64,000 bases of DNA from Jejudonia soesokkakensis (GCF_042664795.1 NZ_JBHTBN010000001.1:372001-436000); one strand, 5' to 3'. Counted from the stretch's first letter, positions 39,770-49,301 are shown. Notes: generated by a model from the letters alone, not told the origin. A program made the numbers and translations.

Positions 39770-41080
39770 ATGTCAACAAAAACGATTGCATACACGCCTT
39801 ATAAGGTAAAAGATATTTCCCTTGCAGACTGGGGACGAAAAGAAATTGAACTTGCAGAAGCTGAAATGCCAGGTTTAATGTCTTTGCGTGAAGAATACAA
39901 AAATGAGCAACCTTTAAAAGGGGCTCGTATTGCAGGATGTCTTCACATGACAATACAGACTGCGGTTCTTATTGAAACATTAATTGCACTTGGAGCTGAG
40001 GTGACTTGGAGTTCATGTAATATATTTTCGACTCAGGACCAAGCGGCTGCAGCAATTGCCGCAGCTGGAATTCCAGTATATGCGTGGAAAGGAATGAACG
40101 ACGAAGAATTTGACTGGTGTATCGAGCAAACGTTATTTTTTGGTGAAGATCGCAAGCCATTAAACATGATTCTGGATGATGGAGGAGATTTAACCAATAT
40201 GGTATTTGATAAATATCCAGAATTGGCAAAGGGAATTAAAGGACTTTCAGAAGAGACGACAACAGGAGTTCACAGATTGTACGAACGTATGAAAAATGGG
40301 ACTTTGGTTATGCCTGCCATCAATGTAAATGACAGTGTTACAAAATCAAAATTTGATAATAAATATGGATGTCGCGAAAGTGCCGTAGATGCTATTCGTC
40401 GTGCAACAGATGTAATGTTAGCAGGAAAAAGAGTGGTCGTTTGTGGGTATGGTGATGTTGGAAAAGGTACTGCAGCTTCGTTTAAAGGTGCTGGTTCTAT
40501 TGTAACAGTAACCGAAATTGATCCAATTTGTGCTTTACAGGCTGCTATGGATGGTTTTGAAGTAAAGAAACTTGAAAATGTGATTGAGAAGGCAGATATC
40601 GTTATTACTACTACCGGAAACAAAGATATTGTTAGAGGGGAACATTTTTCGGCCATGAAAGACAAGACGATAGTATGTAATATTGGTCACTTTGATAATG
40701 AAATAGATGTTGCTTGGTTGAAGAATAATTCAGAAAAAGTGGAAATTAAGCCTCAGGTTGACAAGTATAATATCAATGGAAATGATATTATTTTATTGGC
40801 GGAAGGTCGTCTTGTAAACTTAGGTTGTGCAACAGGTCATCCAAGTTTTGTAATGAGTAATTCGTTTACAAATCAGACCCTAGCACAGATCGAGTTGTGG
40901 AAAAACAGTGATAACTACGAAAACAAAGTATATATGCTGCCAAAGCATCTTGATGAAAAAGTGGCAAAATTACACCTAGAGAAAATAGGCGTTGAGCTTA
41001 CCGAATTAAACAAAGAACAAGCAGACTATATTGGAGTAGAAGTTGAAGGGCCGTTTAAGCCAGAGTACTACAGGTACTAA
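39770..41080 (+). CDS. ahcY: Adenosylhomocysteinase
   Basis: It splits S-adenosylhomocysteine into adenosine and homocysteine, relieving inhibition of methyltransferases. I start it at ATG 39770 (MSTKTIAYTPYKVKDI); the upstream frame has no conserved residues. The 436-residue protein has GCLHMTIQTAVLIETL, SCNIFSTQDQAAAA, the NAD loop GYGDVGKGTA and the C-terminal KPEYYRY tail that contacts the neighbouring subunit's cofactor. It acts as a cytoplasmic tetramer and ends at a strong terminator. Confidence 0.99.
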   Translation: MSTKTIAYTPYKVKDISLADWGRKEIELAEAEMPGLMSLREEYKNEQPLKGARIAGCLHMTIQTAVLIETLIALGAEVTWSSCNIFSTQDQAAAAIAAAGIPVYAWKGMNDEEFDWCIEQTLFFGEDRKPLNMILDDGGDLTNMVFDKYPELAKGIKGLSEETTTGVHRLYERMKNGTLVMPAINVNDSVTKSKFDNKYGCRESAVDAIRRATDVMLAGKRVVVCGYGDVGKGTAASFKGAGSIVTVTEIDPICALQAAMDGFEVKKLENVIEKADIVITTTGNKDIVRGEHFSAMKDKTIVCNIGHFDNEIDVAWLKNNSEKVEIKPQVDKYNINGNDIILLAEGRLVNLGCATGHPSFVMSNSFTNQTLAQIELWKNSDNYENKVYMLPKHLDEKVAKLHLEKIGVELTELNKEQADYIGVEVEGPFKPEYYRY

Positions 41081-41113
41081 TCTTATTCCTGCGACAGTAG
41101 AAATCTTAAGTAT

Positions 41114-41148
41114 AAAAAAACCTCAACTTGGAAAGTTGAGGTTTTTTT
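41114..41148. terminator. Terminator after ahcY
   Basis: A stem of 9 GC-containing pairs (CCTCAACTT/AAGTTGAGG) extended by A/T pairs, loop GGA. It is flanked by A7 and T7, so it may work both ways and serve the convergent hemD gene. Confidence 0.9.
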
Positions 41149-41168
41149 ATTTTTAAAAGAAGTAAATT

Positions 41169-41915
41169 TTATCGCTTATTCGCTTCTTTGATATACTTTT
41201 CTAATGCCATAGTCATAGAAGGTGTTTCTGGCGTAGGCGCCTGAATATCTACGCGTAATCCACTTTCGGCAGCAGCCTTCACAGTAGTATTGCCAAAAAC
41301 AGCGATACGAGTGTCGTTTTGTTTAAAGTCAGGAAAATTATGTAGCAACGATTCGATTCCACTTGGGCTAAAGAATACTAAGATATCATAGAAGACATTT
41401 TCAAGGTCAGACAGGTCACTCACTACTGTTTTGTAGAAAACGGATTGTTTCCAGTTTACTTTAAGATCATTTAAGACCTGAGGCACTTCAGGTTTTAATT
41501 TGTCTGAAGAAGGTAATAGAAACTTTTCATTTTTATATTTTTTGATGAGCGGAGATAACTCGGTAAAAGTTCTTTTGCCAACATAAATCTTTCTTTTTCT
41601 GTATACCACATATTTCTGAAGGTAATAAGCGACGGCTTCACTCTGGCAAAAATACTTCATACTATCGGGTACTTTGAAGCGAAGTTCGTCTGCAATTCTA
41701 AAATAATGATCAACAGCATTGCGGCTTGTTAAAATAACTGCAGTATAGTCTTTAAGGTCAACTTTCTGAGCACGAACATCCTTACCAGAAACTCCTTCAA
41801 CATGGATAAAAGGCCTAAAGTCGATCTTTACTTTCTGTCTATCAATTAAATCAAAATAAGGAGAGTTTTCAATCTTAGGTTCGGGTTGAGACACCAAAAT
41901 AGTTTTCACTTTCAT
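41169..41915 (-). CDS. hemD: Uroporphyrinogen-III synthase
   Basis: A 248-residue two-domain protein. HemD closes and inverts ring D of hydroxymethylbilane to give uroporphyrinogen III for heme and related tetrapyrroles. Family sequence is poorly conserved; VILTSRNAVDHYF near 80 and VFFSPSGIESLLHNFP near 180 are the recognisable motifs, with FGNTTVKAAAESG near 205. It lies directly after the DUF4271 gene on the same strand (16 bases), a pairing I know from flavobacteria. Confidence 0.88.
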   Translation of the reverse strand: MKVKTILVSQPEPKIENSPYFDLIDRQKVKIDFRPFIHVEGVSGKDVRAQKVDLKDYTAVILTSRNAVDHYFRIADELRFKVPDSMKYFCQSEAVAYYLQKYVVYRKRKIYVGKRTFTELSPLIKKYKNEKFLLPSSDKLKPEVPQVLNDLKVNWKQSVFYKTVVSDLSDLENVFYDILVFFSPSGIESLLHNFPDFKQNDTRIAVFGNTTVKAAAESGLRVDIQAPTPETPSMTMALEKYIKEANKR

Positions 41916-41931
41916 ATAGTAGTTTTTTTCT

Positions 41932-42585
41932 CTATGTTAACGCCTTATAGATAATAATATAAGGTGAAATTTCAAGTGCGCAAAGATACAAAATAAAATA
42001 GAAGAAATTACCTAGAATTAATTTTCCATTTGTTTTATAGCTATAAAACAGCGCAATACAATTAAGCACTAGTAATAGTACTGCAAAAATTAGTAATAGC
42101 GTTAAACTAGGAGCGAAAACATACACGAAAAATAAATTGGCTACTAAGACCAATATAGCAATTAGGTTGCGATAACTTAATTTCTGATATAAATATCTGT
42201 TGATGAGGCTGTCCATGGAGAATACGGTCCCGATGATTTTCTCAACAAAATATTTTGTGAGTATAAAGAAAGTATAACCGCTAATTATTTGAACAAAAAT
42301 CCATTTGTTAGTAGCAATTTCATCTGGGATTGCTGTCTTGGTAACAAGGTATATAAATACTGAAAAGGAAATAATCTGAGTGACAAATAGCAGCATATTA
42401 AAGGGATGCTGAATCTCTTCATTTCTGCCTTGCACTAAAAAATATTTATTGGAAAGCGGGAGCGCTATAAATTCCTGAAAACGCCTTGGAAATAAATATT
42501 TGGTGAGTCCGTATACCACAATACAACCTACAAAAAGAAGGGTAAGCCAATCCAGGGACTCGGTATGTCTTTCTATCAATTGCAT
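41932..42585 (-). CDS. DUF4271 family membrane protein
   Basis: A 217-residue protein with about six hydrophobic segments and a typical N-terminal part (ESLDWLTLLFVGCIVVYGLTK, LFPRRFQEFI). It fits DUF4271, a Bacteroidota inner-membrane family of unknown role usually next to hemD. The promoter box at 42599-42606 precedes it by 14 bases. Confidence 0.85.
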   Translation of the reverse strand: MQLIERHTESLDWLTLLFVGCIVVYGLTKYLFPRRFQEFIALPLSNKYFLVQGRNEEIQHPFNMLLFVTQIISFSVFIYLVTKTAIPDEIATNKWIFVQIISGYTFFILTKYFVEKIIGTVFSMDSLINRYLYQKLSYRNLIAILVLVANLFFVYVFAPSLTLLLIFAVLLLVLNCIALFYSYKTNGKLILGNFFYFILYLCALEISPYIIIYKALT

Positions 42586-42598
42586 TTCTAAATCATAA

Positions 42599-42606
42599 CA
42601 AAGGTA
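42599..42606 (-). promoter_or_regulatory. Promoter -7 box of the DUF4271-hemD operon
   Basis: TACCTTTG on the minus strand, an exact TAnnTTTG match, 14 bases before the start codon. Confidence 0.65.
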
Positions 42607-42676
42607 CAGTAATTAAGCAGTAAATTTTAGAGCACTTTGATGTATTTTTTCTGCTTTATATTAATTCAAAAAACGG

Positions 42677-42684
42677 TACATTTG
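42677..42684 (+). promoter_or_regulatory. Promoter -7 box of the GT2-dihydroorotase-DUF4296 operon
   Basis: TACATTTG, an exact match, 18 bases before the ATG at 42702. Confidence 0.65.
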
Positions 42685-42701
42685 CCAATAAAAAAGGGTC
42701 T

Positions 42702-43442
42702 ATGTCGAAAGGCTTGGTGGTCATACCTACCTATAATGAAATTGAGAATATCGAACGTTTACTACGGAATATTTTTTCTTTACAACGGTCTTTCGATGTG
42801 CTTGTGGTAGATGATAATTCACCAGATTTGACAGCTCAAAAAGTAGCGTCACTTTCCGAAGAATTTAAAAACAAGCTTTTTTTATTAAAAAGAGAAGGAA
42901 AACAGGGGTTAGGTACTGCATACATTGCTGGATTTAAATGGGCACTGGAAAAGGACTATGAATTTATTTTTGAAATGGATGCCGATTTTTCGCATAATCC
43001 GAATGATTTGATACGATTGTACAATGCCTGCTATAAAGGAGGATATGACTTATCTATAGGATCTCGTTACGTGAAGGGTGTAAATGTAGTAAACTGGCCT
43101 ATGAGTAGAGTTTTGCTCTCCTGGTTGGCTTCAAAATATGTGCAATTTGTAACGGGAATGAATATCTATGACACCACTGCAGGGTTTGTTTGTTACCGAA
43201 GAGCAGTGTTGGAAAAAATCAACCTTGATAAAATACAATTTGTAGGCTATGCGTTTCAGATTGAAATGAAATTTAAAACCTATTTAGCAAAATTCAGAAT
43301 TAAAGAAGTCCCTGTTGTATTTACAGACAGAACGAAAGGAGAATCTAAAATGAGTGGAGGAATTATTTCTGAAGCTATTTTTGGAGTTCTTAAAATGAAA
43401 TTTAAAAGCCTTATTGGCAAAAACAATTATAACGAAATTTAA
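42702..43442 (+). CDS. Polyprenol monophosphomannose synthase-type glycosyltransferase (GT2)
   Basis: A 246-residue family 2 glycosyltransferase. It opens with VVIPTYNEIENI and has the metal-binding D-x-D region in EMDADFSHNP and the dolichol-phosphate mannose synthase motif SIGSRYVKG. It would transfer mannose from GDP-mannose to a polyprenyl phosphate carrier on the inner face of the membrane. The sugar is inferred from the family. There is no C-terminal membrane domain. Its stop shares one base with the dihydroorotase start. Confidence 0.9.
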   Translation: MSKGLVVIPTYNEIENIERLLRNIFSLQRSFDVLVVDDNSPDLTAQKVASLSEEFKNKLFLLKREGKQGLGTAYIAGFKWALEKDYEFIFEMDADFSHNPNDLIRLYNACYKGGYDLSIGSRYVKGVNVVNWPMSRVLLSWLASKYVQFVTGMNIYDTTAGFVCYRRAVLEKINLDKIQFVGYAFQIEMKFKTYLAKFRIKEVPVVFTDRTKGESKMSGGIISEAIFGVLKMKFKSLIGKNNYNEI

Positions 43443-44785
43443 TGCAAGCCATACTAATTAAAAATGCGCAAATTGTAAACGAAGGCACCCTATTTACTGG
43501 AGATGTCCTTATCGAAGGGGACCGCATTGCGGCTGTTGATGAAAATATTAGTGTAAAGTCTGCCGACACAAAAGTAATCGATGCAGATGGACATTACCTT
43601 TTGCCAGGAATGATCGATGACCAAGTGCATTTTAGGGAGCCTGGTCTTACACATAAAGCAACTATTGAAACCGAATCTAAAGCAGCTGTCGCAGGAGGAA
43701 TTACCTCTTTTATCGAGATGCCCAATACAGTTCCTCAAGCTACTACAATTAAACTGTTGGAAGAAAAATTTAGTCGTGCAAAAGAAACATCATGGGCTAA
43801 TTATAGTTTTATGTTTGGTGGAACAAACGACAATCTTTCTGAAATTTTAAAAGTAGACCCAACTAAAGTAGCAGGATTAAAATTATTTTTAGGATCTTCT
43901 ACAGGGAATATGTTGGTGGATAATCCTGACACTCTTGAAGAAATTTTTAGTAAAACCAATTTATTAATTTCTGCCCATTGTGAAGATGAAGCAACCATAC
44001 GCAAAAATCTTTCCGAAGCAAAAGCAATTCATGGTGATAGTATTCCCATAGAAATGCACCCAAAAATACGCAGTGAAGAAGCTTGTTATATTTCCTCATC
44101 AAAAGCAGTAGCGTTAGCTAAAAAAACGGGAGCCAGATTGCATGTGTTTCACTTATCAACCAAGAAGGAAACTCAACTTTTTGATGGTAAAAAACCTTTA
44201 AAAGATAAAAAAATCACCGCAGAAGTATGCATACATCATCTTTGGTTTACCGAGGAAGACTATGCAACAAAAGGCACAAAAATTAAATGGAATCCTGCTG
44301 TTAAAACGGCTGCAGATCGTGACGGGCTTTGGAAAGCCTTGAATGAAAACAAAATAGATGTTATTGCTACAGATCATGCCCCCCACACTCTTGAAGAGAA
44401 AGAGAATAATTATGTGAATGCACCTTCTGGTGGCCCTCTGGTTCAACATGCACTAGAAGCATTATTTGAAATGAAAGATAGAGGAAGAATTACTGCAGAG
44501 AAAATCGTAGAAAAAACAGCGCATAATCCGGCAATTCTGTTTCAGATTAAAGACCGTGGCTTTATACGAAAAGGGTATAAAGCAGATTTAGTTTTAATAA
44601 ATCCTAATGCTCCCTGGACTGTAAAAAAAGATAATATCGCTTATAAGTGTGGATGGTCCCCTTTTGAAGGAACGACTTTTAAGAACAGAATTACACATAC
44701 CATCGTCAATGGTGTAATTGCTTACGAAAACGGAAAATACCCAAATAGAACCCACGGCGAACGCTTAACTTTTGACAGAGGATGA
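43442..44785 (+). CDS. Dihydroorotase-family amidohydrolase
   Basis: A 447-residue amidohydrolase similar to class I dihydroorotase, which cyclises carbamoyl-aspartate in pyrimidine synthesis. Visible site residues: His63 (DDQVHFREPGLTHK), LISAHCED, LHVFHLSTK, CIHHLWF and the catalytic Asp in VIATDHAPHTLEEK. The first histidine of the usual H-x-H metal pair is Gln61. I believe this D-D-Q-V-H form is common in Bacteroidota, so it is probably functional. It overlaps the preceding gene by one base and the DUF4296 gene by 4. Confidence 0.92.
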   Translation: MQAILIKNAQIVNEGTLFTGDVLIEGDRIAAVDENISVKSADTKVIDADGHYLLPGMIDDQVHFREPGLTHKATIETESKAAVAGGITSFIEMPNTVPQATTIKLLEEKFSRAKETSWANYSFMFGGTNDNLSEILKVDPTKVAGLKLFLGSSTGNMLVDNPDTLEEIFSKTNLLISAHCEDEATIRKNLSEAKAIHGDSIPIEMHPKIRSEEACYISSSKAVALAKKTGARLHVFHLSTKKETQLFDGKKPLKDKKITAEVCIHHLWFTEEDYATKGTKIKWNPAVKTAADRDGLWKALNENKIDVIATDHAPHTLEEKENNYVNAPSGGPLVQHALEALFEMKDRGRITAEKIVEKTAHNPAILFQIKDRGFIRKGYKADLVLINPNAPWTVKKDNIAYKCGWSPFEGTTFKNRITHTIVNGVIAYENGKYPNRTHGERLTFDRG

Positions 44786-45216
44786 AATTAGTTTATCTAC
44801 TTATAGTGTTAATACTGGTGGGGTGTCAGGATATACAAACACCAGAAAAACCCTCAAATCTAATTCCTAAAGATAAAATGGTCGATATTTTAGTGGATAC
44901 TTATTTAAGTAATTCGGCGAGAAGTATCGATAACCGAATTATCATAGATAAAGGCGTAAAGTTAGATTCTTTTATTTATATCAAATATGCAATTGATAGT
45001 ACACAGTTTGCAAAAAGCAATGCTTATTACACTGTGAATTTAGATGAATATGCAGAACTGTTCAAAAAAGTAGAACAACGACTTGTTACATTACAAGAAG
45101 CCTTAAAAAATGATAAAGGGACCGACTCTACAGCAGTTGAAAATGAAGATGAAATGGAGTCTAAGGTATTGGTAACCCCTCCAGTGCCTCAGGAAGAAGA
45201 TGCTTCCGAAGAATAA
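44782..45216 (+). CDS. DUF4296 lipoprotein
   Basis: A 144-residue predicted lipoprotein with signal MKLVYLLIVLILVGC, Cys15 lipidated. KPSNLIPKDKMVDILVDTYL is the DUF4296 signature, and the C-terminus is acidic and low in complexity. The function is unknown. It overlaps the dihydroorotase gene by 4 bases, and its 3' end overlaps the convergent epimerase gene by 28 bases. Confidence 0.88.
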   Translation: MKLVYLLIVLILVGCQDIQTPEKPSNLIPKDKMVDILVDTYLSNSARSIDNRIIIDKGVKLDSFIYIKYAIDSTQFAKSNAYYTVNLDEYAELFKKVEQRLVTLQEALKNDKGTDSTAVENEDEMESKVLVTPPVPQEEDASEE

Positions 45217-46205
45217 ATGGTTGCGACTCTGGAAACAGTTTCTTCAAAAGGTAAAAATGTATAGTCCACTTCTTCCCTAATTTTTGAAGCATCATAAAAT
45301 GAAGTCGTATACATAGATTTCACGGTGCTTTTTAAAAGTTTTCTCTTGGTTCCGAAAAGAATAGCAGCTAACCAATCAAAAAAACGTACTACATTCAAAA
45401 TCCATTTTGGAGCTTCTTTTGTTGGCGGTTTTTTTCCAAGGGAAGTAGCAATTTCAGAAAGAAATTTTTTGTAAGAAACATTTTCGCTTACAAGAATGTA
45501 GTTATTGTGTACGATATCGCTTTTCATCAATTGGAGCATTATGTTCACGACATCTTTGACATCTACAACACCAATGCCTCCGCCAAAATAAAACGGGATT
45601 CCTTTGGCCGCTTGTTTAAAAATTGAGCCGCTGCCACTATCCCAAAACCCTTCACCCAGAATGACTCCTGGATTAACGATTACCACATCCAATCCTTCCT
45701 GGGCACCCCGCCACACTTCCATTTCGGCACCAAATTTTGTGATTGCATAGACACTATTTTTTTCTTCGGGATTCCATTGAGTTTTTTCATCAATGAGTGC
45801 TCCGTTAAGTGTTTCTCCTAATGTCGCTACAGAACTCACATAACATAGTTTTTGAATCTTATTTGCCAGACAAAGATTCACAATATTGGCAGTTCCTTCA
45901 ATATTTGATTTTTTAAGCTTATAGTAATTTTTAGGATCAAAACTAATGTACGCTGCAGCGTGATAGACATGAGTAATTCCTTTAAAAGCTTCAGACAATG
46001 CAGGTATATCGGTAATATTTGCTTCTACCCAATCAATTTTTTTGAACAAGGCTTCAGCATTTTCAGAATAATAGAAAAAGATTTTTTTTACAGCTTCAAG
46101 ATCGCTTGATGTTCTGTGGATAGCACGAACAGTCGCACCATCTTTCAGTAAAAAATACAATAAATGGCTTCCTACTAAGCCTGTGCCTCCTGTGACTAAA
46201 ATCAT
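45189..46205 (-). CDS. NAD-dependent epimerase/dehydratase family protein
   Basis: A 338-residue extended short-chain dehydrogenase. The Rossmann fold opens with MILVTGGTGLVGSHLL (GxxGxxG), and the Ser/Tyr-x3-Lys active site is seen as SSVATLGE and YAITKFGAE. Similar proteins act on sugars, sterols or dihydroflavonols; the substrate here is unknown. It converges with the DUF4296 gene, overlapping its 3' end by 28 bases. Confidence 0.88.
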   Translation of the reverse strand: MILVTGGTGLVGSHLLYFLLKDGATVRAIHRTSSDLEAVKKIFFYYSENAEALFKKIDWVEANITDIPALSEAFKGITHVYHAAAYISFDPKNYYKLKKSNIEGTANIVNLCLANKIQKLCYVSSVATLGETLNGALIDEKTQWNPEEKNSVYAITKFGAEMEVWRGAQEGLDVVIVNPGVILGEGFWDSGSGSIFKQAAKGIPFYFGGGIGVVDVKDVVNIMLQLMKSDIVHNNYILVSENVSYKKFLSEIATSLGKKPPTKEAPKWILNVVRFFDWLAAILFGTKRKLLKSTVKSMYTTSFYDASKIREEVDYTFLPFEETVSRVATIYSSEASSS

Positions 46206-46258
46206 AGGATAAAAATACTCTTTTTTATGATAAACTTTTCAGTGTCGCAGCATCCCAC

Positions 46259-46266
46259 TATCTTTG
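46259..46266 (+). promoter_or_regulatory. Promoter -7 box of tyrS
   Basis: TATCTTTG, an exact TAnnTTTG match, 15 bases before the tyrS ATG. Confidence 0.65.
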
Positions 46267-46281
46267 CTAAAAATCTAAGGA

Positions 46282-47580
46282 ATGAGTGTAAAAAACTTTG
46301 TAGAAGAGCTACAATGGCGAGGGATGGTACATGATGTGATGCCAGGTACCGAAGAACATCTGTTAGAAAAAATGCGATCGGCCTATATCGGTTTTGATCC
46401 TACTGCAGATTCACTTCATATTGGTAATTTAGTACCTATTATGATCCTGGCTTTTTATCAGCGAAGCGGCCATAAACCTTATGCTTTAGTGGGTGGAGCT
46501 ACTGGAATGATTGGGGATCCTTCCGGAAAGTCTTCGGAACGAAATTTACTGGATGAAAATACGTTGCGTCACAACCAAGAGTGTGTTCGAAATCAGTTGT
46601 CTCAATTTTTAGACTTTACTTCTGAAACTCCTAATAAAGCGGTGATGGTCAATAACTACGATTGGATGAAGGAATTTAGTTTTCTGGATTTTATTCGTGA
46701 TGTCGGGAAACATATTACCGTCAACTATATGATGGCAAAGGATTCGGTTAAGAATCGGCTAATGGGAGAAGATGCAGACGGAATGAGCTTTACCGAGTTT
46801 ACCTACCAATTGGTGCAGGGATATGATTTTTTACATTTGTTTAAAAATCATGAGTGTACGTTACAGATGGGGGGGAGTGACCAGTGGGGAAATATTACTA
46901 CAGGAACCGAATTGATTCGTAGAATAGGTGGCGGAAAAGGGTATGCATTAACGTGTCCATTAATTACAAAGAGCGACGGAACCAAATTTGGAAAAAGTGA
47001 AGGGGGTAATGTTTGGCTGGATGCAAAGCGAACTTCTCCTTATAAATTCTATCAATATTGGTTAAATACCAGTGATGAAGATGCCGAAAAATACATTAAA
47101 ATCTTCACATTTTTAGATAAGATAACTATAGACTCTCTTACTGCTCAACATGCCGAAGCGCCTCATATGCGATTGTTACAAAAACGGTTGGCACAGGAAG
47201 TTACAACTACTGTACATGGAGCAGATGAATATGAAAAAGCGGTACAAGCTTCAGAAATTTTATTTGGAAAATCTACTTCTGCCGATTTAAAATCTTTAGA
47301 TTCTGAAACGTTTCTGGATATTTTTGAAGGAGTACCTCAGGCTGAGGTAAAAGCTTCAGCTATAGAAAACGGTTTGGATATAATTGCTGCATTAGCAGAA
47401 AACACAGGATTTTTAAAGTCCAATGGTGAAGCGAGAAGAGCTTTAAAAGAGAATTCAATTTCAGTAAATAAGGAAAAAGTGCAGGAAGGGTATTTGATTT
47501 CAAAAGAAGATTTGATCAACAGTCAGTTTGTATTATTACAACGGGGAAAGAAGAATTACTTTATTATAAAAGCACTCTAA
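46282..47580 (+). CDS. tyrS: Tyrosyl-tRNA synthetase
   Basis: A class I synthetase that charges tRNA-Tyr. The 432-residue protein has HIGN at 46-49 (the HIGH motif), GGSDQWGNITTG in the tyrosine pocket and KFGKS as the KMSKS equivalent. A C-terminal S4 RNA-binding domain (about 365-430, SNGEARRALKENSISVNKEKV) follows. It is TyrRS type 1 as in E. coli. Confidence 0.98.
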   Translation: MSVKNFVEELQWRGMVHDVMPGTEEHLLEKMRSAYIGFDPTADSLHIGNLVPIMILAFYQRSGHKPYALVGGATGMIGDPSGKSSERNLLDENTLRHNQECVRNQLSQFLDFTSETPNKAVMVNNYDWMKEFSFLDFIRDVGKHITVNYMMAKDSVKNRLMGEDADGMSFTEFTYQLVQGYDFLHLFKNHECTLQMGGSDQWGNITTGTELIRRIGGGKGYALTCPLITKSDGTKFGKSEGGNVWLDAKRTSPYKFYQYWLNTSDEDAEKYIKIFTFLDKITIDSLTAQHAEAPHMRLLQKRLAQEVTTTVHGADEYEKAVQASEILFGKSTSADLKSLDSETFLDIFEGVPQAEVKASAIENGLDIIAALAENTGFLKSNGEARRALKENSISVNKEKVQEGYLISKEDLINSQFVLLQRGKKNYFIIKAL

Positions 47581-47583
47581 CTA

Positions 47584-47621
47584 AAGGAGCCCTTGAACAA
47601 GATGTTTAAAGGCTCCTCATT
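47584..47621 (+). terminator. Hairpin after tyrS
   Basis: Outer stem AGGAGCC/GGCTCCT with partial pairing inside (CCTTGAACA with TGTTTAAAGG). The trailing sequence is not T-rich, so termination is uncertain. Confidence 0.45.
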
Positions 47622-47741
47622 AACAAACTAACCAACCATTTATGAAAGGCAGTACATGCCTCGACATAAAATTCTTCTACTTCTTAATTTCTTTAGTAAC
47701 AAAAAATAAGTCGGATCAATGCTGGTTACCTTACATACTTT

Positions 47742-48257
47742 TTACAAATAATTAGTCACTTGTGGATAGGGTACTAAGGAACTAATCAATAGTGCAATCG
47801 TATCCTTAACAATAAGTGTAATACTTATTAAAATGGTGACCACTAAGATTGCAACAGCAAGGTTATTTTTCTTTATTTCTTTAAATTCATTCGTGCTTTT
47901 TGTAAGAATTGAAAACAGGAAAAAAACCGTTCCATTTATAAGTAGCGCCATCAAAAACCCTATAAACAGGTATAGTCCAGAATATTTAGTGATCAAAATA
48001 ATATCTAGTGTTTCAGACTGATGTAAAGAAAGCCGGATGACGTTAGTGACCGAGGGTAATATTTCACTGAGAATAATACCTATGGAAAGAATGATCCCTC
48101 CCGTAAATACGGTAAAAGCAAGATTGTCTCCTTCCAGAGTTTCATTTTTAAAGAACAACCATTTCAGAATTTTATAGGATACAAAGATGATTACCACGGT
48201 AGTACTTATAGAAAGTAGAATTTCTACTAATGCGAGGGTAAATAATTGAGAGTTCAT
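47742..48257 (-). CDS. DUF350-like membrane protein
   Basis: A 171-residue protein with four to five hydrophobic segments. It seems built from two related halves; EGDNLAFTVFTGGIILSIGIIL and IKKNNLAVAILVVTILISITLIV share the N-(L/V)-A-(F/V)-(T/A) pattern that marks DUF350 (YjfL) proteins. The function is unknown. It is the last gene of an operon with a transglutaminase-like gene (6 bases upstream) and a LuxE-like gene. Confidence 0.65.
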   Translation of the reverse strand: MNSQLFTLALVEILLSISTTVVIIFVSYKILKWLFFKNETLEGDNLAFTVFTGGIILSIGIILSEILPSVTNVIRLSLHQSETLDIILITKYSGLYLFIGFLMALLINGTVFFLFSILTKSTNEFKEIKKNNLAVAILVVTILISITLIVKDTIALLISSLVPYPQVTNYL

Positions 48258-48263
48258 AAGTTT

Positions 48264-49301
48264 TTATTTGCTGGTTAATACAATATTCCAATGGGTTACA
48301 TCATTAAAGCTTACGGGTAATGCACCTGCAGCATAATATTTTGCAGTGGTTTCCCAAAGCATGTATTTTTTCCCGTTATAAATTTTATAAGTGCCCGTTG
48401 CAGGAATATTTAGACCTAAGATTGAATGTAAATAGAAGTCGCTATTTAAGATAGCAACATCATAATTAAAATGTTTTAAAATGGTATAAATTAAAACGGT
48501 GCGGGTATCGCAGTCCCCTTTTAAATTTTGTAAAAAGGCAACAGGAGTTTGTATGCCGTAGGGTTGGTTTCCAATACAACATTCGGGACATTTTCGTAAG
48601 ATTCGGGCGATCGATTCTTCATAAAATTCTGCTGGTTCGCAGGCTTCAGAAAAAACAAAAGAATACGGGATATCTTGAATACAGGTGACAACCATTTCGG
48701 CAAATTCCATTTCATTTAATTGCTTGCTTTCATGGATCGTTTGGAACATATTCATGACAAGGTCTAAACTTGGACCATCCCGTTTCTCTAGATAATCGTA
48801 CAAGCCGCCCCAATAATTGTTATTCGAATTGAATCGATACGCAAGCGGTTGAGAAGCCAAGGTTATGAAATCCCGCTCTCGAATGGTTAAATCTCCCGTA
48901 TAATCATTACCAAAATTATCTGTCCATTGCCGTACACTTTGGTAAACCACTACAGAATCTGTTGCTTCTAGAATAGTTGTTTTCTTTACTTGTTCATTTT
49001 TTGAAAACGTCAAATCCTCAGAAAAATCTGCATCAATAAGCTGGGCTATAAATCCTATAAAAAATTTAAAAGTAAAGAAAAAAAGAAAAAGTACAATCGA
49101 AGTGCTAAAGATACTTTTCTTATTGGAAACACCTAGAATTTTGGAAGTCACAATGATAGAAAACACTAAAGCAGTTAGTAGTGCAAATGTGCTAGTAATA
49201 CCTAAAAATTGATTTAGAAATACAAAGGCAAATATGGTAAAAAAACCTGCTACAATAAGCCAGAGACAACCATTGTTTCCTTTTTTTTGAGTTTGAGCCA
49301 T
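48264..49301 (-). CDS. Membrane-anchored transglutaminase-like protein
   Basis: A 345-residue protein with three hydrophobic segments in the first 90 residues, followed by an external or cytoplasmic domain. GDCDTRTVLIYTILKHFNYD gives a candidate catalytic Cys and DFYLHSILGL a candidate His. The third residue may be Glu in YMLWETTAKYY, instead of the usual Asp. It is probably a papain-like peptidase or amidase; the substrate is unknown. The start overlaps the stop of the LuxE-like gene by one base. Confidence 0.72.
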   Translation of the reverse strand: MAQTQKKGNNGCLWLIVAGFFTIFAFVFLNQFLGITSTFALLTALVFSIIVTSKILGVSNKKSIFSTSIVLFLFFFTFKFFIGFIAQLIDADFSEDLTFSKNEQVKKTTILEATDSVVVYQSVRQWTDNFGNDYTGDLTIRERDFITLASQPLAYRFNSNNNYWGGLYDYLEKRDGPSLDLVMNMFQTIHESKQLNEMEFAEMVVTCIQDIPYSFVFSEACEPAEFYEESIARILRKCPECCIGNQPYGIQTPVAFLQNLKGDCDTRTVLIYTILKHFNYDVAILNSDFYLHSILGLNIPATGTYKIYNGKKYMLWETTAKYYAAGALPVSFNDVTHWNIVLTSK

